Shown here: in pieces, positions 1-8,022 of the stretch
Layout: each line of letters starts with the position of its first letter
Position numbering within the stretch: the first letter of the stretch is position 1
Assembly: GCF_937129525.1 (NCBI RefSeq)
Contig: NZ_CAKZNK010000057.1
Location: forward strand, 1 to 64,000
Reading direction: 5' to 3'
Length of the DNA: 64,000 bases
Source of the DNA: an uncultured Chloroflexus sp.
Lineage (GTDB): Bacteria > Chloroflexota > Chloroflexia > Chloroflexales > Chloroflexaceae
Made by a program: the position numbers and the translations under genes
The notes under the pieces: generated by a model
Seen by the model: the letters and a program-made list of their open reading frames with translations, nothing else
Database searches by the model: none
Told to the model about the DNA's origin: nothing

Positions 1-169
1 AGCGGATAGGCGAGAGGCGATAGCGGATAGGCGAGAGGCGATAGCGGATAGGCGAGAGGCGATAGCGGATAGGCGAGAGGCGATAGCGGATAGGCGAGAG
101 GCGATAGCGGAATAGGCGAGAGGCGATAGCGGATAGGCGAGAGGCGATAGCGGATAGGCGAGAGGCGAT
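1..169. repeat. 21-bp tandem repeat array, 8 copies
   Basis: Eight head-to-tail units of 21 bp (agcggataggcgagaggcga plus t) start at 1, 22, 43, 64, 85, 106, 128 and 149. They are identical except for the sixth, which has one inserted A and is 22 bp. The array is probably cut by the left window edge, so the true copy number is unknown. Within each unit the motif gcgaTAGcGgATAGgcga is itself semi-repetitive, and related degenerate units (ggataggcgataggcgatag) recur at 325-370. No coding function is apparent, and there are no unique spacers of the kind a CRISPR array would have. Confidence 0.95.
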
Positions 170-429
170 AATTCCTCTGCGGTCTCTGCGATCTCTGCGG
201 TAGATTAAGTGTAGTGGTGGGCGGGGAGGAGGTAGAGACGTTGCATTGCAACGTCTCTACCCCGGTGTGCGAGAGGCGATAATTCCTCTGCGGTCTCTGC
301 GATCTCTGCGGTAGATCAGTAGGGGATAGGGGATAGCGGATAGGCGATAGGCGATAGCTGATAGGCGATAATCTCTCTGCGGTCTCTGCGATCTCTGCGG
401 TAGATTAAGTGTAGTGGTGGGCGGGGAGG
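165..429. repeat. 65-bp direct repeat pair plus partial third copy
   Basis: Positions 165-229 recur at 365-429, exactly 200 bp apart, differing at about one or two positions near 173-174/373-374. The core (ctctgcggtctctgcgat and following bases) occurs a third time at about 279-316, in a copy that ends at the tagat and then diverges. The core is itself made of CTCTGCG heptamers. Together with the tandem array this makes 1-430 an intergenic repeat cluster with no gene visible in it. Confidence 0.9.
232..260. repeat. Perfect 14-bp inverted repeat (dispersed palindrome type)
   Basis: gtagagacgttgca at 232-245 is followed by one T and its exact reverse complement at 247-260. It sits between two copies of the direct repeat. 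Short palindromes beginning GTAGAGACG and ending CGTCTCTAC are familiar dispersed repeats in cyanobacterial and Chloroflexota genomes (recollection, not checked). It has no T-run, so a terminator role is not implied. Confidence 0.85.
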
Positions 430-448
430 GGGCAGGGGGAGGAATCGC

Positions 449-2074
449 TTACGTTGCCCGTCCTGCTATCCGTCTCACCAGGGCCAGCTCATCGGCTCCG
501 ATTGCTCCGCTTAGCCATAAGGCGACACCATACGCTACCGATCCGATCACAATAGCACTCAGGCTGCCGATCCAGCTTGGTAACCAGATGAGCAGCGGCA
601 GCATTGCGGCGGCCATGGCGAGACTGGCTAACGCCGGTTGCCACATCAGGCGCAGGATGGATGGCGGTAAGCTTTCCCGGTGGAGGGTAGGGCGGAAGAT
701 GGTGTAAAGCACCACTTCCGAGGCAATGGTGATAATAGCCGCTGCCAGCAAGGCATTTTCTGGCCTTCCAAACTGTATGGCTAGCGGAATGGCAATGAGA
801 TTGGCTGTCAGGTTGAAGAGAGCGCCGATGATGAAGGCGCGGGTGATCGTAGTCTGGCGTCCGATCGCGATCAGCACATATTGCAACAATCCGTTGACAA
901 AAGAGAGGGGTAGAAACCAGGCCAGAATGGCCAGCACCGTGACTGAGGGCAAATATTCGTCAAAACGCTGGCGCGCGAAGATCCAGACCAGATCGTCGGC
1001 CAGCAAGCTCATTCCCATTGCCAGCGGGAAAGCGAGGAAGAGCAAGAGCCGCAGCGTTCGTTGTTGGGCAAAAGCCAGATCGCTGCGCGCGCCGCCGGCT
1101 CGTCGCGCCAGCAGCGGGAAGACGGCAAAGGTGACCGCTGGTGGCAGTACGAGCGCGATGTTGAGCAATTGGTAGGGTAAGACGTATTGCTGTACCAGCA
1201 GATCGGCATTGCTGCCGCCGAAGGCGCGCACGATGAAGAGATCGAAGCGAAAGAAGATGACGCTGAGCAGATTGTTGAGCATTAACGGCAGGGCTTGTGG
1301 GATCAACGCGCGCATTGCCGTCAGATCGAAACTGATCGCAGGGGTGAAGAAGCTGCGTACCTGCAAACCGAAGAAGATGAGCGCAGTGATCGAACTGACC
1401 AGCACTGCTGCCCATGCCAGCCCGATGACCCCCCAACCCAGCACGAGCACGCCGATCCGGGCCAGAAAACTGAGTAGCGCGGTCAACACTTCGATCACAG
1501 CCGGCACCTCCATCCGCTCGGCAGCGTTGTAGAGAGCAGTAACTGCGCCACTGTAAGCGCCTGGCACAAGCGTGAGTAGCAAGATCCAGATTGCCAGTTG
1601 ACCTTCAGCAGTTAATGGTTCGCTGAGGCCAAGTGTCCCAATGACGTTGTAGCCATTGATGACAAGCCATGCAATTGGAGCGGCAGCGCCAAAGATTAGC
1701 ATGAGGCGGAGTGCCAGCGTGACTCCAAACAGGCGACGGGAGGCATCGGGATGACGCGCTACTTCGCGAGTGAGGAGAATGCCGAGGCCAAATTCGGTGA
1801 AGGTGGCAAGGTATTGGGCTACCAGCAGCGCGGCGGTGTTGTAAGCGCCCAGCGCAGCCGGATCAAGCGCCCCGACCAGCAAAAACAGGATCACGGTATC
1901 AAGCCCGCGCACAAACAAACGCAGGCCAAAGGTGATGGCGCTGTTCTTGAAGATGCGTCGCGCCGCATTGGCCGGATCGTCGCGATAGAAACGACGCCAG
2001 AGCCAAATCCCGATGCCAAGTAGCGTGAGAGTCGCACCGATAAGTAACAATACGATGCTGAGACGATTGTTCAT
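449..2074 (-). CDS. Oligosaccharide/lipid-linked glycan flippase (MATE/MurJ-like superfamily)
   Basis: 541 residues and almost entirely hydrophobic, with about 13-14 predicted membrane helices. The first helix is near residues 5-25, and a charged Arg-rich stretch around 26-42 is followed by the NSAITFGLR-type start of the polysaccharide biosynthesis transporter fold. Family members flip undecaprenyl- or other lipid-linked sugars across the cytoplasmic membrane. The ATG overlaps the stop of the upstream gene (2071-2074, ATGA), which implies translational coupling with the metallo-beta-lactamase-fold protein. The substrate cannot be read from sequence. A second flippase of the same superfamily lies at 41699. 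Family assignment is good; the choice among Wzx, MurJ and related transporters is open. Confidence 0.8.
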   Translation of the reverse strand: MNNRLSIVLLLIGATLTLLGIGIWLWRRFYRDDPANAARRIFKNSAITFGLRLFVRGLDTVILFLLVGALDPAALGAYNTAALLVAQYLATFTEFGLGILLTREVARHPDASRRLFGVTLALRLMLIFGAAAPIAWLVINGYNVIGTLGLSEPLTAEGQLAIWILLLTLVPGAYSGAVTALYNAAERMEVPAVIEVLTALLSFLARIGVLVLGWGVIGLAWAAVLVSSITALIFFGLQVRSFFTPAISFDLTAMRALIPQALPLMLNNLLSVIFFRFDLFIVRAFGGSNADLLVQQYVLPYQLLNIALVLPPAVTFAVFPLLARRAGGARSDLAFAQQRTLRLLLFLAFPLAMGMSLLADDLVWIFARQRFDEYLPSVTVLAILAWFLPLSFVNGLLQYVLIAIGRQTTITRAFIIGALFNLTANLIAIPLAIQFGRPENALLAAAIITIASEVVLYTIFRPTLHRESLPPSILRLMWQPALASLAMAAAMLPLLIWLPSWIGSLSAIVIGSVAYGVALWLSGAIGADELALVRRIAGRAT

Positions 2075-2856
2075 GGTAGTTGGGTTGTGATCGCGATGCG
2101 TTGACCATCACTGACCAGATGGATCGTGCCGTCAAGTTCAGGATGGTACAGATACGGCGCGAGTTGTTTCCGTTCATGGAAGCTCTGGAGCGCCGGTTCA
2201 GCAGCTTCAAAGCCGTCACTGAAGGCGACAGCGCGAATGCGAAGCTGCTCGATTTCTGCGACAGTGATGGGACGTTGCCACGGATAGATGAGCAGATCGA
2301 TGTGTTGTCCGGCCAGCTCGGCAAGTGCGCTATCGCCTGCGCTGCCACCAGTATGGATCAGAATGCGGGTAGCGCGGTATTTAATCAGCAATACGGCGCC
2401 ACCTTCGTCGCCATCGGTAGCGGTTAATACTTGCAAGAGCGCGCCGCCAAGGTTGATTTGCTGGCCGGCCTGTAGCCGGTGAACCGGCGTTGCCAATGCG
2501 CTCAGCAGATCATGCCATTCACCATCGGGTATCACTGTTGTCAGGGCTAACATCGGCTGATACCGCCGTAAGACGCCCAATTGACCTGGTGTGTTCTGTT
2601 CGGCTGCGCGAGTCAAAATGATCGCAGCCAGTTTGCGCTCCCAAAAGGGCATATGCGCGCCTAGCTCCACCGCCAGATCGGTGGGATTGCCTCCGCCGTC
2701 AATCATCGTAAAAGCGCCGTTGGGTGAGCGGATCAGGATGGCATCACCCTTGGTCGGCAGGACAATCACATGCAGACGACCATCAGAACGTTGAGTCCAC
2801 GCTATGATCGCCAGCGCCCCGATGAGAACGATAAGGTACCTCAGTTGCTGTCGCAT
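2071..2856 (-). CDS. Membrane-anchored ComEC-like metallo-beta-lactamase fold protein, metal site lost
   Basis: 261 residues from the ATG at 2856, which is preceded by GGGGAAG; an upstream in-frame ATG at 2937 lacks a good ribosome site. One N-terminal membrane helix (about residues 5-20) is followed by a ComEC-type beta-lactamase domain with KGDAILIRSPNG and IDGGG. Where active family members carry HxHxDH after 'ILT', this protein reads ILTRAAEQN, so the zinc ligands are missing. It is therefore probably not a hydrolase and may be a structural or binding relative. It overlaps the flippase gene by four bases. The fold call is fairly safe; the function is unknown. Confidence 0.65.
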   Translation of the reverse strand: MRQQLRYLIVLIGALAIIAWTQRSDGRLHVIVLPTKGDAILIRSPNGAFTMIDGGGNPTDLAVELGAHMPFWERKLAAIILTRAAEQNTPGQLGVLRRYQPMLALTTVIPDGEWHDLLSALATPVHRLQAGQQINLGGALLQVLTATDGDEGGAVLLIKYRATRILIHTGGSAGDSALAELAGQHIDLLIYPWQRPITVAEIEQLRIRAVAFSDGFEAAEPALQSFHERKQLAPYLYHPELDGTIHLVSDGQRIAITTQLP

Positions 2857-2994
2857 GCTTATCAGCTTCCCCTGACGTTCGGCTTTACATGATAAACCGC
2901 GCGACAGTGGCAAAAGATGCGCGCAATTTCGTCCCAAATCGGCGGCGCTGGTTACGCTTGCGCACTGATGAGTCGGTAACGCACTCCAATCGCT

Positions 2995-3375
2995 TTACGC
3001 TAGTGCAATCACTTCAATTTCGATCCTGGCATCGCGCGGCAGGCGGGCAACTTGCACGGTCGAACGGGCCGGTGGAGCATCGCCAAAATGCTCGGCATAA
3101 GCGGCATTCATAGCGGCGAAATCATTCAGGTCGGCCAGGAAGACGGTCGTTTTCACGATCCGGTCGAGCGAACTGCCTGCTGCCTGCAAGATAGCGGCAA
3201 TATTGGCGAAAATCTGCCGGGTCATTGCGCCGATGTCGTCGGTAACCATCTCGTTGGTGGTCGGATTGATCGGCAACTGACCGGAAACGAAAATCAAATT
3301 GCCGGCCCGGATGGCCTGCGAATATGGGCCGATCGCTGCCGGCGCGGCGTCGGTGGAAATGCGTGTGCGATCCAT
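2995..3375 (-). CDS. ridA: RidA/YjgF/YER057c-family enamine/imine deaminase
   Basis: 126 residues, the normal family length. RidA hydrolyses reactive 2-aminoacrylate-type enamines and imines released by PLP enzymes. The family landmarks are present: GPYSQAI near residue 17, FVSGQLP near 29, the VKTTVFLADL stretch near 74, and the C-terminal RIEIEVIA, whose Arg is the substrate-carboxylate ligand. The ATG at 3375 has a GAGGAG ribosome site seven bases upstream. It is likely monocistronic, with an intergenic gap of about 137 bp before the next upstream gene on this strand. Confidence 0.93.
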   Translation of the reverse strand: MDRTRISTDAAPAAIGPYSQAIRAGNLIFVSGQLPINPTTNEMVTDDIGAMTRQIFANIAAILQAAGSSLDRIVKTTVFLADLNDFAAMNAAYAEHFGDAPPARSTVQVARLPRDARIEIEVIALA

Positions 3376-3512
3376 TGCGTAACTCCTCGTGTTCAGAATA
3401 TGAACTGTACCCGGGTTCAGCGCTGTGACAAGAATTCACCCAGTTTATTGCCTCGCCCTTCGATACATCTGACAGATGGCGGTTGAGATTGCGTATACGC
3501 GCTCCTGTTGGT

Positions 3513-5465
3513 TCAAAACAATGACCAGAACGTCAGCATCACAAACATCTGCCAGAACACAGGCATCAGACCGCCTGCAATGGCCTGCGTTCCATCCCAC
3601 TCATACACCCTGACCCAGAGCGCTGCGGTTGTCCAGTAGGCGAGAGCAAGTGAAGCCAGCCAGGCAATCGCGGCAAGCCACGGTAGATTGACAATTATAA
3701 ACCCGACGGCCAAAAGCATGAACAGCATGCGAGGCATCTGCGCGAGAGGGTAAAAGGCGAAGATGTGCGATTGATGCTGATCGTTAGCCAAATCACCATG
3801 GATGATGATTGAGATGAGCACAATCAGCGGCCATTCAAGCAGACCGGCCAGCGTGAAACCAATCCCGCCCACAATCGCTCCCCAGCCCGGCCAGCGATCA
3901 CCATCGATGACACCAGGGATAAAAAACATCAGCCCCAGCGGAAGTGATACCAGAAACATTGCTCGCCCTGCCGCCCACAGTAACGATGCCGTCGAGCCAC
4001 TGGTCGTCTTCAGTTCCGCTTCCAGCGCACTGATCGTTGCGACCGGTTGGCCGATCAATTGCAGGTTAGGCGCAAATGCCGTCGGTTGAAAACGCGGAGT
4101 ATCGTTGACCGGCGGCAAATGGCTCAAGCGCTCCGCGCACCGTTCGATCAGCTCCGGAAAGTTTCTCATTGCTCCAATCAGCAGCGTTCCTGGGATCCAG
4201 CGGCTGCAAACAATCAATCCGATCAGATGGCAGAGCCAGGGCAGGCGGGATGATTGGACAAAGGCAACATTACGACTGAAGCCCAGATCAATGACTTTAA
4301 GGGCACTGATCTGGCTCCAGGGAATAGAACGTTCAGCGGGTAAAGGTCGGGGCAAGAAGCGCAATTTAATTCCTTCCTGCCCGGTGGTAGCGGCCAGCGG
4401 CATGGCAACACAGAGTATCGCTACCGCGATAATCATCATTGCCAGCATACATTGCGCTGCGATCAGCAGCCAAATCGGCGCCGGCAGATCTGGTCGGTCA
4501 GGAAAGCCAAAGAGTGGAACGCTAACACCCTGATAGACGTTGAAAATAGCGTTGTAAGGGGAATACTGGCTTACCCACAGGAATGACGGATGGCTCCGCA
4601 AGTCTGGAAAGAGTAACGTTAACGCGCGATCCCAGTAGCTGCGGTAATGCCATAGGCCGGCGCCGAGCATAAGCAGAATCAGCGCGAGTTGTCCCAGGCG
4701 AACCGGGGAAAACACCGGTAACACAGCCCGCACATCCGGTTCGCTCAAGGGGGGGAGACTCACATCTGTCGGCAACGGTTCGGTTGTAGTTGCGCCGCGC
4801 AAAAATAGACTAAACAGCCATGAACGGTGTTGCTCGTCGATCACGACTGGTTGAGCGCCTTCGATACCGCGAATCGCGCGACTATTTTCTTGCACGATCG
4901 TATTGAGCAAATGGTCAAAGTTTTCGATTGCTGATGAGATCAGGAATGATGGCCGCAGCGTGGCTCCGTAGATCAATCCATACAAACGATGCCAGCCGGT
5001 CAGGCGTTTCGCTGTTTTAGTCGGAATGACCAGCAACACAAATCGCTGACCTGCCTGGTCACTGGTAACGTGAATTGTCTGCAAATCTTCCCAGGCTACC
5101 GGCAACCAGCCGCCGGCAAACTCGATCAACAAACCTCGGGGGCTGACGCGAATAGCCGGCAGCGCATTCAGCAACACGAGCGCGACTACCAGACCGGCAG
5201 CGGCCCACAGCAACCCAACGAACGCTTCCGGTAGCCATGCCTGCAGGTCAACCGGCAATGGTGACAGCCAATCATAAACTGAGCGCAGACCAGGAGTGCG
5301 GCGCATCCAGAGCGCAAAGGGTTCGCTCACCGTGACCAAACCACGCAGAAGCTGATACCCTGCGCCGAGCAAACTGATCCCGATGAGCAGGCTTCCGATG
5401 ATCGAGCGCCAAAAGCGCCGCCGTAGCGGGTATTGGTAAACCTGTTCTGCGATTAAAACACTCAT
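3513..5465 (-). CDS. Uncharacterised multi-pass membrane protein
   Basis: 650 residues. Hydrophobic segments lie near residues 20-40, 70-95, 250-275, 330-360, 490-520, 525-555 and in the C-terminal 80 residues, separated by soluble loops rich in Trp, Arg and Pro (for example around 100-240 and 365-480). The two loop regions look alike in style (PW..I..L.VID) and could be pleckstrin-like or bPH-like cytoplasmic domains, but I cannot place them. The gene starts 17 bases downstream of xseB and is probably the last gene of the accB-xseA-xseB operon. No catalytic motif was recognised. Confidence 0.7.
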   Translation of the reverse strand: MSVLIAEQVYQYPLRRRFWRSIIGSLLIGISLLGAGYQLLRGLVTVSEPFALWMRRTPGLRSVYDWLSPLPVDLQAWLPEAFVGLLWAAAGLVVALVLLNALPAIRVSPRGLLIEFAGGWLPVAWEDLQTIHVTSDQAGQRFVLLVIPTKTAKRLTGWHRLYGLIYGATLRPSFLISSAIENFDHLLNTIVQENSRAIRGIEGAQPVVIDEQHRSWLFSLFLRGATTTEPLPTDVSLPPLSEPDVRAVLPVFSPVRLGQLALILLMLGAGLWHYRSYWDRALTLLFPDLRSHPSFLWVSQYSPYNAIFNVYQGVSVPLFGFPDRPDLPAPIWLLIAAQCMLAMMIIAVAILCVAMPLAATTGQEGIKLRFLPRPLPAERSIPWSQISALKVIDLGFSRNVAFVQSSRLPWLCHLIGLIVCSRWIPGTLLIGAMRNFPELIERCAERLSHLPPVNDTPRFQPTAFAPNLQLIGQPVATISALEAELKTTSGSTASLLWAAGRAMFLVSLPLGLMFFIPGVIDGDRWPGWGAIVGGIGFTLAGLLEWPLIVLISIIIHGDLANDQHQSHIFAFYPLAQMPRMLFMLLAVGFIIVNLPWLAAIAWLASLALAYWTTAALWVRVYEWDGTQAIAGGLMPVFWQMFVMLTFWSLF

Positions 5466-5482
5466 CGCTGATGGTGCTCCGT

Positions 5483-5680
5483 TCAGGCATTGTCGAGTTG
5501 ACGAACGCGCAGCTCGGCTGCATCGAGCAGTTGCTGACAGGCTGCGGCAAGCTCAGTGCCACGTTCGTAAAGACGCAGGGCCTCTGCCAGTGGCAATTCG
5601 CCATGCTCGAGCTGCTCAACCACTGCCTGTAATTCAGCCAGCAAGGTTTCATACTGCTCAACGGCATTTGGTTCACTCAT
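5483..5680 (-). CDS. xseB: Exodeoxyribonuclease VII small subunit
   Basis: 65 residues, typical for XseB. It is an all-helical protein with the family signature: YETLLAELQ at the start, EQLEHGELPL in the middle, and LYERGTELAAACQQLL near the end. It binds several-to-one to XseA in the single-strand DNA exonuclease. The ATG at 5680 has GGAGG upstream, whereas an upstream TTG frame start would lengthen the N-terminus without support. It overlaps the xseA stop by eight bases, so the two subunits are translationally coupled. Confidence 0.92.
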   Translation of the reverse strand: MSEPNAVEQYETLLAELQAVVEQLEHGELPLAEALRLYERGTELAAACQQLLDAAELRVRQLDNA

Positions 5681-6866
5681 TGGTTTCCTCCGCGACAACG
5701 CGCAATGTGCCGGCGCGCAAGGTCAGAAAGAGGCGTTCACCGGGTTGGGTGTGGGCCGGATCGGTGACAACCTGCCCATCTGCTCGTTGCGCTATCGCAT
5801 AACCGCGAGCCAGGGTTGCCTGCGGACTAAGCGCGATCAGACGAGCCTGCAACCCTTGCAGGCGGGTCTGTTCGAGCAGCAGCCCTCGTTCGAAAGCGCG
5901 GTTTGCCCGGCGTAACAGCTCATCAACCGTTTGGCGAGCAGAGTCGAAGCGACGGCGCGGATGGTTACGCTGGAGTGAAATCATCTGCTGGCTGATTGCG
6001 CGACGCTGTTCGGCGATACGGTTCTGGATAGCTGCTGTTGCCCGTGCACGAAGCTCTTGCACCCGCTGATGCAGTTCAGTGATGGTTGGCGTGGCCAGCT
6101 CGGCGGCGGCTGAAGGTGTTGGCGCGCGCACATCGGCCACGGCGTCGACCAGAGTAGTGTCGGTCTGGTGACCAACACCGGTAATCACCGGAACCGGGCT
6201 GATGGCGAGTGTCCGCACTACCTGTTCGTCATTGAATGCAGCCAGATTTTCACTTGCGCCGCCGCCACGGGCCAGGATCACGAGATCAACCGATTCGAGG
6301 TAGACGCGGCGTAAAGCAGCGACAATGCTGGCCGGTGCCAGTTCACCCTGCACCAGGCAAGGCGAGAGCAGCACCTCGGCCAGCGGATACCGACGCCGTA
6401 GAATATTCAAAATGTCTTGCAGCGCTGCGGCTTGTGGTGAGGTAACGATCCCGATTCGGCGCGGAAGAGCAGGCAGCGGTCGTTTCCGCCGGTCATCAAA
6501 GAGACCTTCCGCTTCCAGCCGGGCGCGCAGCTCTTCGAGTTGCTCGAACAGCAGACCGGTGCCGGCTGGAATCATCTGATCGACCACGAACTGCACCTCG
6601 CCGCGATTTTCGTAGAATCCGACCCTGCCGTGCGCTAGCACTGCTTCACCGTTGACCGGAAGCATGGTTAGACGTTCGGCGGCGCTACGCCAGAGCACGG
6701 CGCGAATGCTGGCCCGTTCGTCTTTGAGCGTGAAGTAACAATGCCCTGACGGGTAGCGACGAAATTCAGTCACTTCGGCCAGCAACCAGAGATCAAAGAA
6801 CAAACCCTCGCCTTCAATGTGCTTGCGAAGGGCATTATTGAGGTCAGATACAGTAAAAGCGCGCAT
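5673..6866 (-). CDS. xseA: Exodeoxyribonuclease VII large subunit
   Basis: 397 residues. An N-terminal OB-fold (about 1-100, with the SGHCYFTLKDE motif) is followed by the catalytic exonuclease VII large-subunit domain containing GIVTSPQAAA, the LARGGGASENLAAFN stretch and GVGHQTDTTLVD. A long Arg/Glu-rich coiled coil (about 265-345) and a C-terminal ARGYAI segment complete the fold. With XseB it degrades single-stranded DNA bidirectionally into oligonucleotides. The ATG shares one base with the accB stop (TGATG), placing it inside a tightly packed operon. Confidence 0.95.
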   Translation of the reverse strand: MRAFTVSDLNNALRKHIEGEGLFFDLWLLAEVTEFRRYPSGHCYFTLKDERASIRAVLWRSAAERLTMLPVNGEAVLAHGRVGFYENRGEVQFVVDQMIPAGTGLLFEQLEELRARLEAEGLFDDRRKRPLPALPRRIGIVTSPQAAALQDILNILRRRYPLAEVLLSPCLVQGELAPASIVAALRRVYLESVDLVILARGGGASENLAAFNDEQVVRTLAISPVPVITGVGHQTDTTLVDAVADVRAPTPSAAAELATPTITELHQRVQELRARATAAIQNRIAEQRRAISQQMISLQRNHPRRRFDSARQTVDELLRRANRAFERGLLLEQTRLQGLQARLIALSPQATLARGYAIAQRADGQVVTDPAHTQPGERLFLTLRAGTLRVVAEETNE

Positions 6867-7402
6867 CAGAGCGGTTCGATCACCATCAATGGCTGCCCAT
6901 ATTCAACCGGTTGTCCATTCTTCACGAGGATGCGGGCAACGCGACCGGCCACATCACTCTCGATCTCATTCATCATCTTCATCGCTTCGATGATGCCAAC
7001 AGTATCGCCGGCCCGCACCTCATCGCCTTCCTGCACAAACGGTTTGTCTTTAGGCGATGGCGCCGCGTAGAATGTACCGACCATTGGCGCTGTGATAGTA
7101 TGGCCGGCTGGCATTTCCACGGGCGGCCCTTCGGGCGCTGGTGGCGGCTGAACGAAAGGAGTAATGGGGGTGGTTGGCAATGGAGTTGCCAATGGTGTGT
7201 TCATTGGTGGAGCGGGTAAAGCGGCAGAATGGTAGATTACACCACCCGCCTGACCGCGCTTGACATGAAGTTTGGCATTTCCTCGCTCGATCGTAATTTC
7301 ATATACGTCACTTTGTTCGAGCAACTGCAACAAATCACGCACGGCGGCCAAACCAAACGGATCGTTCTGATCGGCAGGCATTTCGGTAGTTTCGTCCTTC
7401 AT
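6866..7402 (-). CDS. accB: Biotin carboxyl carrier protein of acetyl-CoA carboxylase
   Basis: 178 residues from the ATG at 7402, which has GGGGAG upstream; a Met five codons earlier is less well placed. An N-terminal domain (about 1-60) is followed by a Pro/Thr/Ala-rich flexible hinge (about 62-95) and a C-terminal biotinyl domain. The biotin acceptor Lys lies in EAMKMM near residue 142. BCCP carries carboxyl groups from biotin carboxylase to the carboxyltransferase in malonyl-CoA formation. In this lineage malonyl-CoA would also feed the 3-hydroxypropionate cycle (family knowledge). accC is not adjacent. It is the first gene of the operon with xseAB. Confidence 0.94.
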   Translation of the reverse strand: MKDETTEMPADQNDPFGLAAVRDLLQLLEQSDVYEITIERGNAKLHVKRGQAGGVIYHSAALPAPPMNTPLATPLPTTPITPFVQPPPAPEGPPVEMPAGHTITAPMVGTFYAAPSPKDKPFVQEGDEVRAGDTVGIIEAMKMMNEIESDVAGRVARILVKNGQPVEYGQPLMVIEPL

Positions 7403-7666
7403 AGCTCCCCACAGCAATACTTCGGCGAAACAATCTTATTGTAGCATAAGTGTCACCTTTCGCTGGTAGCGGCTGCGCTCAAATCGCTTTAGCCGACTGG
7501 TCAGCGCAACAGCCACTCTGTTTCAGTTTCAAACCGCGCGCCGATATTCCGGCTCTCATTGCCTCACAATACCGGTAAGTAACTGTTACATCAAGTGGCG
7601 AGATCTTCACCGACATGTTGTAGAAAGATTGTTATTCTAAACACGAAGAAAAGTTGAGGGAAAGGA

Positions 7667-7900
7667 ATGTCCATTATGATTACCCGTAATGTGGGCACAC
7701 TTGATCGTGATATTCGTCTTGTCTTAACCATGGTGTTCGGGCTGATCTCGCTTTTCGGTCAGATCTTCTGGTTACAGGTTATCTGTGGTTTTCTCGCCTT
7801 GATCATGTTTGCCACCGCAGCGTTTGCAGTGTGTCCGCTCTACTGGCCATTTGGGATAAACACCTGCAAGCGAACGCAAACCCAGAAGCAGACGCGCTAA
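7667..7900 (+). CDS. DUF2892 (YgaP-type membrane domain) small protein
   Basis: 77 residues with two adjacent membrane helices (about 18-35 and 38-57). The N-terminal TRNVGTLDRDIRLV is the usual start of the inner-membrane DUF2892 domain found fused to rhodanese in YgaP and alone in many bacteria. CPLYWPFGINT follows the second helix, as in other family members. GGGAAAGG-like sequence precedes the ATG. Role unknown; standalone copies often associate with sulfur or redox genes, but the neighbours here give no such hint. A strong hairpin follows at 7929. Confidence 0.85.
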   Translation: MSIMITRNVGTLDRDIRLVLTMVFGLISLFGQIFWLQVICGFLALIMFATAAFAVCPLYWPFGINTCKRTQTQKQTR

Positions 7901-7928
7901 TTGCTTGTTATGCGCAGGCTCAAACAAT

Positions 7929-7957
7929 TTCGAGAGCAACCGCCGGTTGCTCTCGAA
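7929..7957. terminator. Hairpin between convergent genes
   Basis: A perfect 13-bp stem (ttcgagagcaacc with its complement at 7945-7957) has a GCC loop and is followed by TGTTTTC. It can serve the + gene ending at 7900 and the - gene ending at 8023. Confidence 0.8.
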
Positions 7958-8022
7958 TGTTTTCAGGTAATGGCTGACAGTTTGTCATGCGTTCATGCGT
8001 TGCAGCCAGACAGAAATGCTGC

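Noticed and set aside
1..169. CRISPR array
   Set aside because: Units are contiguous 21-mers with no unique spacers and no cas genes are near.
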